64,000 bases of DNA from Neoceratodus forsteri (taxonomy: Eukaryota > Chordata > Ceratodontiformes > Ceratodontidae), in contig CM057453.1 in NCBI GenBank assembly GCA_016271365.2, positions 503,771,001 to 503,835,000 of the forward strand. The letters run 5' to 3'. Shown here piece by piece: positions 23,915 to 33,068 of this stretch. The notes beneath the pieces are model-generated. The model saw nothing but the letters and a program-made list of their open reading frames with translations, had not been told where the DNA came from and did no database searches. Within the stretch, counting starts at the first letter, position 1. Each line of letters begins with the position of its first letter. The position numbers were made by a program, and so were the translations under genes.

Positions 23915-24860
23915 TGTCTACTCCAACCCCCAAATAGTCTGCTGTGCTCTCTGTCCCTGCCCACTTCTTTTGTTCTCTTTTTTCTGATGTAACAAGTCTA
24001 ATCTTCCAGTCTTTAAAAAGCCTGTTTTTCTACTTTATTTCAGGGATCCAGCAAGCCTTGCCTAGGCCGGGGACCCTTCAATTTCTTGAGCCTGAACAGT
24101 GTTCAAAAATCCTCCATAAGCTACAGTTCAGCTGATACTGCAAGGTACTAGTCCTGACTTTTGGATTTGGTACCAGTGGAAGCTGATCTCCAAGTGGCCC
24201 ACACTATCTCCTGCTGAACACATCTCTAACTACTGTATCTCCCTCTGTCTCTCTAGTTGAATTTATGTGCCAGGATTTAATAATTTGTTTAATCCTTACA
24301 GTCATTTTAAGTTCTGAGTTTATATCAGAAGTGAATTTTGAGCCTTGAATGTGTAAATCCTTCTCCTGCTCTCTGGCCTGCACTCTGTGTCTACCCCAAC
24401 CCCCAAACAGTCTGCTCTCTGTCCCTGTCCACTTCTTTTGTTCTTTTTTTTCTGATGTAACAAGTCTCATCTTCCAGCCTTTAAAAAGCTCGTTTTTCTA
24501 CTTTATTTCAGGGATCCAGCGAGCCTTGCCTAGGCCAGGGACCCTCAATTTCTTGAACCTAAATAGTGGTTCAGAAATCCTCCATGAGCTACAGCTCAGC
24601 TGATACTGCAAGGTACTAGCCCTGACTTTTGGATTTGGTACCAGTGGAAGCTGATCTCAAGTGGCCCACACTATCTCCTGCTGAACACATTTCTAACTAC
24701 TGTATCTCCCTCTGCTCTCTAGTTGAATTTATGTGCCAGTTTAATAATTTGTTTAATCCTTACAGTCATTTTAAGTTCTAAATTGATATTAGAAGTGAAT
24801 TTTGAGCCTTGAATGTGTTAAATCCTTCTCCTGCTCTCTGGCCTGCACTCTGTGTCTACC

Positions 24861-25662
24861 TAAAGCTACCAACAGTCCCTATTTTCCCAGGATAGTCCCT
24901 ATTTTAGGCAGCATGTCCCAGTGTCCCCACAAGTTTTGCAAATGTCACTTTTGTCCCTTTTTTTGCTTACTTGTCCCAGTTTTGTCCCCCCTTTTTTTTG
25001 CTGACTGCTAATCCGTGAGTGACAGTTATTTCAACACCACTGTGGCGCTGCTCAGGCTGGACAGCAGTTTGCAACTTCAACCTCTGTGCCTGTGTTGCAC
25101 TGCAAGCATGTCAGTGGCATCACAGCAAAGTATGTTCCTTCCTGTTAGACTGGGCAGTAGTGCAAACAAGCACATGTGGATGTCTGTCTGCCAGCAGCTT
25201 AGAGGGACTCCAGTCAGAGAAGAGACTGGCAGCAGGGAACTAAGGTAACCAAACCTGATCAGCTGTAAGGAAGTGTGTGAAAACAATCTGGTGTGGTGGT
25301 GGGAGTCACTGGAGTGAAGTTTGCTCAGCAAATGAGGTGAGTGTGAGCGGGTTGGATGGGACTGTCAGGAGGAACAGTACATGCAGCTTGAATGTCTGAT
25401 CACAATTTAACGCAGGTTTGCTTCTAATGAACTTTCTGTACATCATGATTTGGAACTCGCTGCAGCAAAATGATGTATTGTTTTAATCTGAATGTTTGCT
25501 ACTGGTGTTACTGTGGGGCGGCATGGCCAGAGTAAGCAGAAAAATGTAACTGATTGTGCGCAGAATTGTCTGTGGCGGTGCCCATGGGAGTGATACAGTG
25601 GTGGGGGGTCATGGTCAGGATGGACTGTCCCAGTTCTAGGCATTGGAAAGTTGGTAGCTTTA
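24861..25662. mobile_element. Non-autonomous inverted-repeat DNA element, copy 2
   Basis: This is the same element as 23118-23914, in the same monomer position with the same ends and flanks. It was copied by the 1.75-kb tandem duplication, not by a second insertion. It differs from copy 1 only by a few 1-3 base insertions or deletions. Confidence 0.75.
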
Positions 25663-26617
25663 TGTCTACTCCAACCCCCAAATAGTCTGCTGTGCTCTCT
25701 GTCCCTGCCCACTTCTTTTGTTCTCTTTTTTCTGATGTAACAAGTCTAATCTTCCAGTCTTTAAAAAGCCTGTTTTTCTACTTTATTTCAGGGATCCAGC
25801 AAGCCTTGCCTAGGCCGGGGACCCTTCAATTTCTTGAGCCTGAACAGTGTTCAAAAATCCTCCATAAGCTACAGTTCAGCTGATACTGCAAGGTACTAGT
25901 CCTGACTTTTGGATTTGGTACCAGTGGAAGCTGATCTCCAAGTGGCCCACACTATCTCCTGCTGAACACATCTCTAACTACTGTATCTCCCTCTGTCTCT
26001 CTAGTTGAATTTATGTGCCAGGGTTTAATAATTTGTTTAATCCTTACAGTCATTTTAAGTTATGAGTTGATATCAGAAGTGAATTTTGAGCCTTGAATGT
26101 GTAAATCCTTCTCCTGCTCTCTGGCCTGCACTCTGTGTCTACCCCAACCCCCAAACAGTCTGCTGTGCTCTCTGTCACTGCCCACTTCTTTTGTTCTCTT
26201 TTTTCTGATGTAACAAGTCTCATCTTCCAGCCTTTAAAAAGCCTGTTTTTCTACTTTATTTCAGGGATCCAGCGAGCCTTGCCTAAGCCAGGGACCCCTC
26301 AATTTCTTGAACCTAAACAGTGGTCCAGAAATCCTCCACGAGCTATAGCTCAGCTGATACTGCAAGATACTAGCCCTGACTTTTGGATTTGGTACCAGTG
26401 GAAGCTGATCTCCAAGTGGCCCACACTATCTCCTGCCGAACACATCTCTAACTACTGTATCTCCCTCTGGCCCTCTAGTTGAATTTATGTGCCAGGGTTT
26501 AATAATTTCTTTAATCCTTACAGTCATTTAAAGTTCTGAGTTGATATTATTAAGTGTTGACTTTTCCATTATCAGATTATATTCTCTCGCCACTAGAGGG
26601 CTATATCTCCGGTAGCA

Positions 26618-27568
26618 GTGACAGTTTCTGTGTCTACTCCTCTATTAGCGGGTTATATGCAGCTGCCACTAGGAGCTCCTATCCTATCTGGCACATCACA
26701 CACTCTGTTCCCCAGATTTTATCAGCTCAAATGTATCAACCCCAACTGCCGCAGCCCACTCCTCAGACTGATCACCTTACTTCTTCTGCTCTCTGGGAAT
26801 GTCCACCCCAACCCTGGTCCTGGGTCTTCTACCCCCCTCTCGCACCCTGCTGGGTGTGGCCTCCGCATTGCCTCAATGAACATCTGCAGTCTCCCAAAGA
26901 AAACTGCTGCACTCCAGTGCTGGATCACACAACACAGGCCTGACATCACTGCCATAGTGGAGACCTGGCTCTCTGCATCAACCCCTGACTCAGCTGTCTC
27001 CCTCCCTGGTTTCACCCTGTTCCGAGAGGATCTGGTTGGTAAGCGTGGTGGTGGATGTGCAGTCTACTTGCGTGACTCCCTCCTTAGCCATGCTCTCCCT
27101 GCCCCCAAGCTCGGTCATGGTGCCCAAGCCATCACCTTAAAAATCTTCCCTGACCCAGGCAGGGGCCCTATCTATCTTACCACTATATACATACCCCCAT
27201 GGGCCCAAGGACCAGCAATCCACTCCCTTACTGACTATCTCTCTACCCTGCCCCACAAAGCTGAGCAGCTCATCCTAGCTGACCTCAGTGTCAACTGGAT
27301 AGGCTCTACTGCTACAAACATAAAGGACTCCTTCACTGCCCTTGACTTAGCTCAATTAGTCACTCTTCCTACCAGATTTAACCAGTCAAGTGGCACCAGC
27401 TCCCTCCTTGACATAATACTTTCCAATTGCCCCCACAAAATCAAGACTGTTAATGTCCTAGCTAACTCCCTCATCGACTATTCCCCTATCCTCTGTTTCT
27501 GGTCCTCCCCCATGCAAAAACCCACACGCGAAGTCATCTCCTGCTGCCATTTTTGCCCGGGGGCCTGA
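26618..27568 (+). pseudogene. L2 ORF2 endonuclease part
   Basis: The 316-codon open frame is the apurinic-type endonuclease that nicks target DNA for L2 retrotransposition. After the HPNPGPG start region it has MNICSLPKKTAAL, then the catalytic-Glu motif IVETWL, GGGCAVYLRDSL, LADLSVNWIG (Asp block), SLLDIIL and SLIDYSPI. The last is where the family has a conserved S-D-H; here it reads IDYS, so the active site looks damaged. The frame ends at 27568 and the linker continues in another frame (27553-27750, 27798-28139). Confidence 0.8.
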
Positions 27569-28041
27569 ATAAACTGAAACAGTACCTAGCCCAACTTGAA
27601 TGGTCCCCGATCTCATTCGCGACTGATATAGACACTGCGTTAGCCTACCTCACCAGAGCCTTCTGTAGGGCCCCTTTGCCCCCTTTACCAGTACCCACTC
27701 CAAAAGACATAATGCAGCCTGGATTTCCCCTTCCCTTATTCAACAACTGAGGCAGCGAGACAACCTCTGGCATGTCACGGTCAAGTCAGGCAGGACAGTG
27801 GACAGACAGGCCTATAATGCTGCTCGTAACCAATGCACCTGGGCCATAAGGCAAGCCAAGTCCAAATACTACCAAACCACCCTGGCCACCTCCTGGGGCT
27901 CTACGCGTGCGTTCTGGGATAATATTAAGGAGCTCAATGGAAAAACTTGCTCCCCCCCATCTCAGATATCTGTCAATGGCACTATTACCACTGACCCCCC
28001 ACATATTGCTGACTGCCTCAACACGGCTTTCTCTGACCTAA

Positions 28042-29130
28042 GTGCAGTCCTCCCTGTCCACTTTTTTGACCCTATCCCTACCTCAACCCTCCACCCTGAA
28101 TCACCCCCCATTTCTCCTCCGCACCATATCTCCCCATGAAGCCAAACCACTCCAACTAAAGGCCCTCTCCAGCCACAACCCCAGCTGTGACCCCACTGAC
28201 TCCAGGATTCTCCGTCTAACTCTAGATGTCATGCTAGCCCCTCTCACTGACCTGCTAAACCAGTCTGTGTGCCTCGGTCAATTCCCGAGTGCCTGGAAAT
28301 CAGCTGAAATTACCACAATTCATAAAAATGGAGATCACACATTACCGAATAACTACAGACCTATCTGCATCCTCCCCCCACTCTCTAAAGCTCTGGAAAA
28401 AATAGTATCCACCCAACTCATGGAATATCTAACCAAATACAGCATACTATGTCCAGAACAGCATGGCTTCCACCCTGGACACAGCACCACCACAGCCCTC
28501 CTAGAGTTCTCAAAGCAAATACACTCTGCACTTGACTCTGGGGACGTTGCTGGGGCAGTGTTCATTGACCTATCTAAGACCTTTGACACTGTGTGTCACC
28601 CCCTATTGCTTGACTCCCTCCAACAGCTAGGCTTCTCATCTGGCCCCCTAGCCTGGTTCTCCAGTTACCTCCATGCCAGATCCCAACGGGTCAAGATAAA
28701 TGGTACCCTATCAGCTGCCCTACCTGTTCACTCAGGTGTCCCCCAGGGTTCCATCCTGGGCCCCACATTGTTCAATCTCTTTCTGAACACCCTTCCTAGC
28801 TCCTGCTCAGGCAGTATGCTCCTATATGTCGACGATGCGGTTCTCGTTGTCTCCCACCCCGACCCCATCACTCTCCAGAACTCTCTGCAACTCACCTTCA
28901 GCCAAGCTGAAAAATGGTTCCTTGACCATCATCTAGTTCTGAATCTCAAGAAGACAAAATCTATGCTTTTTGCCCACCGCCAGAGTAATTCCAGAAATGC
29001 TCCCCCCTTCTTATCTTCTGCAGCACCCTACACCCCCTTGAGCAGGTGTCTGCATACAAATGTCTGGGCATCACCTTTGACTCGGCTCTCTCTTTCCACT
29101 CTCATCTTAATTCCCTGTCCACTGCTGTAA
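28042..29130 (+). pseudogene. L2 ORF2 reverse transcriptase part
   Basis: A 362-codon frame holds most of the polymerase: LLNQSVCLGQFPSAWKSAEI, NYRPICILPPLSKALEKIV, EQHGFHPGHSTTTALLEF, FIDLSKTFDTV, HSGVPQGSILGPTLFNLFLN and LLYVDDAVLVVS (catalytic VDD box), then LVLNLKKTKSMLFA. All polymerase motifs are present in one frame. At about 29100 the frame shifts into the C-terminal domain. This frame overlaps the end of the linker frame upstream. Confidence 0.85.
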
Positions 29131-29795
29131 ACACCCGGATTGGATTCCTCTACCGCCACAAAGACTGCCTCCCTCAGAATGCCCTCCGGCTGGCTATCAC
29201 CTCCTCCATCCTGTCACTGGTCGACTACAGGCTCCCTATCTATGTGGCTGCTGAACCCACCGCCCTCACCAAAATCCAGACCTCGATCAACAAGGCTTGC
29301 AGGCTCTTAACTGGTGCCCCCAGCAGAACGCACGCATGCCAGCTCTACTCCTCCTCGAACTTACTCACCTTTGAGGGCGCCTGCGCTACATACCTATATA
29401 CTGGCAAAAAAAATCACTACTTGGGCTCCCCAGTTTGCTGGCATCCCTAAAACTGGCCTCCCTCAGTGCATCACCTGAAGCACAAAGCCACCTTCCAGGT
29501 CCCGAGCCAGGACCTCTCGGGTCATTCCACCACAGAGCCCCTCTTGGTACAACTCCTCCCACTCATATCACAAACATCCCCAAAACTGGCCCCTTCAAAA
29601 TCGTCCTCTGAAACCACCTCACTGACACTCGGAGCTGTAAATGGCCCATACCTAGAGCTCTGCCTGGCCCAATTTACAGACAACGCCCTCCGGACTGCCT
29701 TCTCCCCCAGCAACCACCCCCCCCCCAGATATCGCTCCCTAGAACCCCTAACGGTACCTTATTATTTATATACTAGACTAATTGTAACTAATTGA
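29046..29795 (+). pseudogene. L2 ORF2 C-terminal domain
   Basis: The frame 29046-29450 continues the LINE protein with YKCLGITFDSALSFHSHL, TRIGFLYRHKDCLP and SLVDYRLPIY, the usual C-terminal region after the polymerase. A second frame (29466-29795) covers the end, without the well-preserved FAYRAP-type motif seen at 7904-8122. The function of this domain in retrotransposition is not well defined. Confidence 0.7.
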
Positions 29796-30114
29796 AGCCT
29801 TTGTACACCTTTGTATTACTGGAATTGCTTTGTGTGTTCTTTTATTGTATCTCACCTGTAATGTTCTCCGTTGTTGTACTCCACCACCAATTGTTGTCTA
29901 CCTTCACTGCGACGAGGTGCCTTTGTAAACGAGTTTTTGACTCAAAGATTGTAAATCCGAATTATGAAATAAATAAAATAAACAAAATCTTCTTTGCTGC
30001 CCATGTTGGTCATTTCAGTTTTATTTTTGCTTGCTTTCTGTTGGTACACATTTTTAAATTACTTTTTTATTCTAATGAGCACTTATTCCCTGGCTAGGCT
30101 AGACTGTGACATCG

Positions 30115-30440
30115 TCATGTGAGACCCGAGGAAGTTTAACTTATACTTCACCGAGAGGGTAGTGGAGTCACGGAACTGATTACTGACATAAGTGGTTGGG
30201 CAGGTACTATGAATGGGTTCAAGCATGGTTGGGACAGGTTTTAAAGGGGTGGTATTTCCAGGAGGAGGAGCTAGAGAGATGGGGGGGGTACTAGAGGGAG
30301 AAAGGGCTTGGGTTAGAAAACACCTTCAAGACATTAGGTCAAGGGGATAAGTAGGAAACTCTTTATGGGCAGACTGGATGAACCCTTGGTCTTCATCTGC
30401 AGTATCGTCTATGTTTCTGTGTTCTGTGTTTCTTCCCAAT
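30115..30440 (+). mobile_element. CR1 3'-end fragment
   Basis: The plus strand encodes a short remnant of the CR1 C-terminus (YFTERVVESRN at about 30145-30177), followed by about 250 bp of 3' UTR. It ends in CTATGTTTCTGTG-like octamer remnants at 30410-30440. The fragment is 5'-truncated and has a stop right after the motif. Confidence 0.6.
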
Positions 30441-31158
30441 AGAAAGTGTATCTGCAATATTTCCAACCTTTAGGATCAAAAATCTGACCCTGAAAATGAG
30501 TTGTTTACTTGCTAACCACTACATTGAGATACATGTGTGCGTGTGTGTGCATGTTGTTTCTGGTTTTGGGCATTTGCTATTGATATATTTAATCAATCAT
30601 GACTGAGAAGCCAGTAATTTCCTAAGGAATAATGAACACTTGGGGGGATGCATGGCATGAGGTGTAGCTGAGGGTCGCCTTACTCCAGCCAATCACTAAT
30701 CTAAGCAAATGAACGACTTCAAGGTTGTTATTGCGATTAAAATCGCAATAACAACTTTAGTTTTTACTGTTTTTTTTGTTGTTTGTTTTTTACTTACATT
30801 TATCTTTTAGCTGTGCGGCCTGAGCTGTGTGTTCCACACAGCTTCCCTTGGCAGCTGGATCGGACATTTCTACAACATTAATAACTGATTCAGTAGCTAA
30901 TCAGGAGTCTTGCTAGGCTCATGAATAATTAATTATACTTACAATTTTGAACAACCAATATAAATTAAAATGAGAAGAAAAAAGATGGCACAAAAGGAGT
31001 AGACCTAAAATCATTCATGGCAGCATGGCTCAAAAAGGCTCTACAAATGGAGACTGAACTACAGGTGGGTTAGAAGATATTGGATCACTCCTCTGGGGGT
31101 TACAATGGTACTGGTCAGGTAGAAAATATTTTAATAAACTAAAAGTGTCTTCAGATAT
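30441..31158. other. MANBA intron DNA, no gene seen
   Basis: AT-rich, with a short TG/GC-type run near 30535-30555 and a strong hairpin at 30724-30755. I found no reading frame or repeat match. Confidence 0.4.
30724..30755. repeat. Perfect 15-bp inverted repeat (hairpin)
   Basis: GTTGTTATTGCGATT at 30724-30738 is followed, after AA, by its exact reverse complement at 30741-30755. A T-rich run starts at 30756. It could be the centre or end of a foldback or MITE-type repeat. Nothing else supports a specific role. Confidence 0.8.
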
Positions 31159-31299
31159 AGAAAGTAACTGTTGATTATGTTTACAAATTAGTATTAATTT
31201 CAGGCAGTGTACTAGCTCTTTAAGTAAGGTTTTCAATCAAATGGGTGCGGTGTGCATATTTATGGAACACATACAAACAGAGGAGAGAAAGAAGTAAGT

Positions 31300-31373
31300 G
31301 CCTAAGCTGGGACTTGAATCCAGGCCGCCCGGAATACCATTCCAGTTGAGCTAACCAGCTGCGCCACCAAGGC
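31300..31373 (-). repeat. tRNA-like head of SINE unit 1
   Basis: Read on the minus strand this 74-nt stretch has a box A (TGGCGCAGCTGG), a box B (GGATTCAAGTCC) and acceptor-like ends GCCTTGG and CTTAGGC that mostly pair. It is a tRNA-derived promoter head and not a functional tRNA gene: the stems have mismatches and the same sequence recurs 225 bp away. Confidence 0.65.
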
Positions 31374-31523
31374 AACTGGAACCTGGGCTGTCCCGGAACA
31401 CACATTACTCTTTCTCTAATGCACAGCCTGGTGCTGCACAAATAATTACTACATTTTCAATCACATGGGTGTGGTGTGCATATTTATAGAACATATCCAA
31501 ATAGAGGAGAGAAAGATGTAAGT

Positions 31524-31598
31524 GCTTCAAGCTGGGACTTGAACCCAGGCTGCCTGGAACACTGTTCCGGTCGCGCTAACCAGCTGCGCCACCAAGGC
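31524..31598 (-). repeat. tRNA-like head of SINE unit 2
   Basis: This is the second copy of the tRNA-like stretch. Its box B, GGGTTCAAGTCC, is closer to the consensus than in unit 1, and its box A is identical. The acceptor ends pair less well than in unit 1. Confidence 0.65.
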
Positions 31599-31809
31599 AA
31601 CTGGAACCTGGACTGTTCCAGAGCACACATTACTCTCTCTCCAATGGTGCTGCACAAATATAAAAAGTAACTGTTGGTTACATTTACAAATTAATATTAA
31701 TTTCAGGCAGTGTACTAGCTCTTTAAGTAAGGTTGCATCAAAATACAGAACTTAAGAAGTGGTGGTTAGGGCAGCTGGCAGGAAGATAATGAGTAGCAAA
31801 ACCACTTAC

Positions 31810-32067
31810 AGTTAGTTGGGGCTTCTCCAGTCCCACTGCATCCTTTAGCGAAGACAGGAAATGATAATTGGTGGGGCCGTACTGCTGCCCGTAGACTTCT
31901 AAATAAAAGGAGATAACACAGCTTTGTCTGGTACAGTTGCCACATCTTCCCAACAGGCTTGCAATTGTCTCCTTGTAAATGGGAATCGCGCTCCCAGCCT
32001 GGATGGTCAAGTACTCTGTAGCACGCACACAGACTGGTTCCAGACTGTTCCACTGGTACACTTTTAC
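31810..32067 (-). CDS. MANBA: Beta-mannosidase, one C-terminal internal exon
   Basis: This 258-bp exon (86 codons, whole codons at both ends) reads from VKVYQWNSLEPVCVRATEYL to GLEKPQLT. Motifs SLEPVC, LLGRCGNCTRQSCVISFYL and PTNYHFLSS match the C-terminal beta-sandwich part of vertebrate lysosomal beta-mannosidase, as I remember that family. The enzyme removes terminal beta-linked mannose from N-glycan-derived oligosaccharides in the lysosome. The sequon NCT is a possible N-glycosylation site. Upstream on the minus strand is a T-rich tract and an AG acceptor (TTGCATGACAG); downstream is the donor GTAAGT. No stops or frameshifts occur. I see no other MANBA exon in the window, so both flanking introns appear to be over 31 kb. 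Confidence 0.85.
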
Positions 32068-33068
32068 CTGTCATGCAACAAAAAAATATTGTTATGGAAC
32101 TATTAGGAAACCTGGGAATAGTAAAATACTGCCTATCAACAGTGCACACTTATAAAAGGCTGTATAAACGGGCCCCCTGGCACATTTAATAGAGAATAAG
32201 GCCTGTGCAGGTGAGTGTTATGAGGATTTTTCACAAAACAAACTTTACTCAGGCATTATTTTTTATAATAACTGGTGCTAGGTTTCAACAGAGAGAAAAA
32301 CTGTAAGCTGTATTTGTGTGAGCGAGTGTGTCCCTGGGCAGCCTCCGTACTCGTACAAATACAGTGACAGGACAGCGGGAGGAGGAAAACGCTGTAATAA
32401 CCCACTATTGAGTTATTATAGAATTCAGTAGGTTATTACCGCATTTTATCAGGAATGGAAATCCAGTCTTTATAGGGGGTCACCAGTTATTATATTGAAA
32501 TATTATGATATGAGAAGGGTAAGTGTAGTTCCTGTTCAACTTTACCTGGTTTAACCTTGTCCTGGCAGTGGGCAGTGTGAAAGACAAGAAAACTCTAAAA
32601 GTGACAGAAAATAAAAGCCCTGCAGCAAACAGACAAGAATAGACTACTTGTAACTGTAGCTCTACTACTGTACTAGTATTCAGTTCATGTTCACACTTAG
32701 GCAGTCTTCCACTGAGCACGCTCATTCAGTGGAAATACTCTCCATGCTTGACTCCTCCTACCACACAAGTCAGGAGTGAAAAAGGTTGCACTCACCAAAT
32801 CGTCAGTAAAATAAAGCACTGTGACAATTTAGATCTCTGAGGGTATATAATTTATTGTACTTACTATTTCATTAAAGCTTAAGAGTTAAAAACTGGCACA
32901 GCAGCAGTTGGTAAATATAAGCAATAGCCTCCTGCAGTAAAAACAAAAGACCCTCCTCCTATCACCCAATCTTAGGGTCCTCTGGCTCCATCCCCACTGC
33001 ATTTAGATCTCCAGGCTGGAACACATCTTGCCTGGGGAGCATGGATAAATCATTTGGATGTGAACTGA
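32068..33068. other. MANBA intron DNA, no gene seen
   Basis: Unique-looking AT-rich sequence between the exon and gypsy element A. Minus-strand frames here have no recognisable domain and no exon-like flanks. Confidence 0.45.

Larger units (their letters stand above)
22237..26540. repeat. Tandem array of about 475-bp monomers (higher-order repeat)
   Basis: Monomers begin GATGTAACAAGTCT at 22237, 22706, 23987, 24472, 25733 and 26208. Each has a CTTTAAAAAG block, a GGGATCCAGC block and a terminal CCCACTTCTTTTGTTC block. Two monomers (22706 and 24472) carry the same 0.8-kb inserted element, which makes a higher-order unit of about 1.75 kb. The array ends at about 26540, directly next to the L2 LINE on the plus strand, so the monomers could be its 5' regulatory repeats. 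No coding capacity is evident. Confidence 0.85.
26560..29990 (+). mobile_element. L2-type LINE, plus strand
   Basis: The LINE begins next to the monomer array. It encodes LLLSGNVHPNPGPG at 26781-26822, the classic start region of L2-type ORF2, then an endonuclease, a reverse transcriptase and the C-terminal domain. It ends in a 3' UTR with an AT-rich tail of AAATAAATAAAATAAAC type at about 29970. The sequence is broken by frameshifts near 27560, 28040-28140 and 29100. It is the most complete L2 copy in the window. Confidence 0.85.
31159..31736. repeat. Tandem SINE-like units flanked by a 73-bp repeat
   Basis: A 73-bp segment ending AGCTCTTTAAGTAAGGTT lies at 31159-31231 and again at 31664-31736. 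Between them are two copies of a tRNA-containing segment (about 31233-31440 and 31457-31663), separated by a remnant of the 73-bp segment (about 31441-31456). The simplest reading is a tandem repeat of a roughly 290-bp unit in which the middle spacer is mostly deleted. Confidence 0.75.

Noticed and set aside
23273..25331. Repeated frames of 74-84 codons in both strands
   Set aside because: They fall inside the duplicated inverted-repeat element, appear identically in both copies, and overlap each other in several frames.
22655..26160. Repeats with regular spacing as a CRISPR-like array
   Set aside because: The monomers are about 475 bp, with no short repeats or unique spacers, and the genome is eukaryotic.
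31300..31598. Two possible tRNA genes on the minus strand
   Set aside because: The stems contain mismatches and the copies sit in a repeated unit, so a SINE head fits better than a working tRNA.
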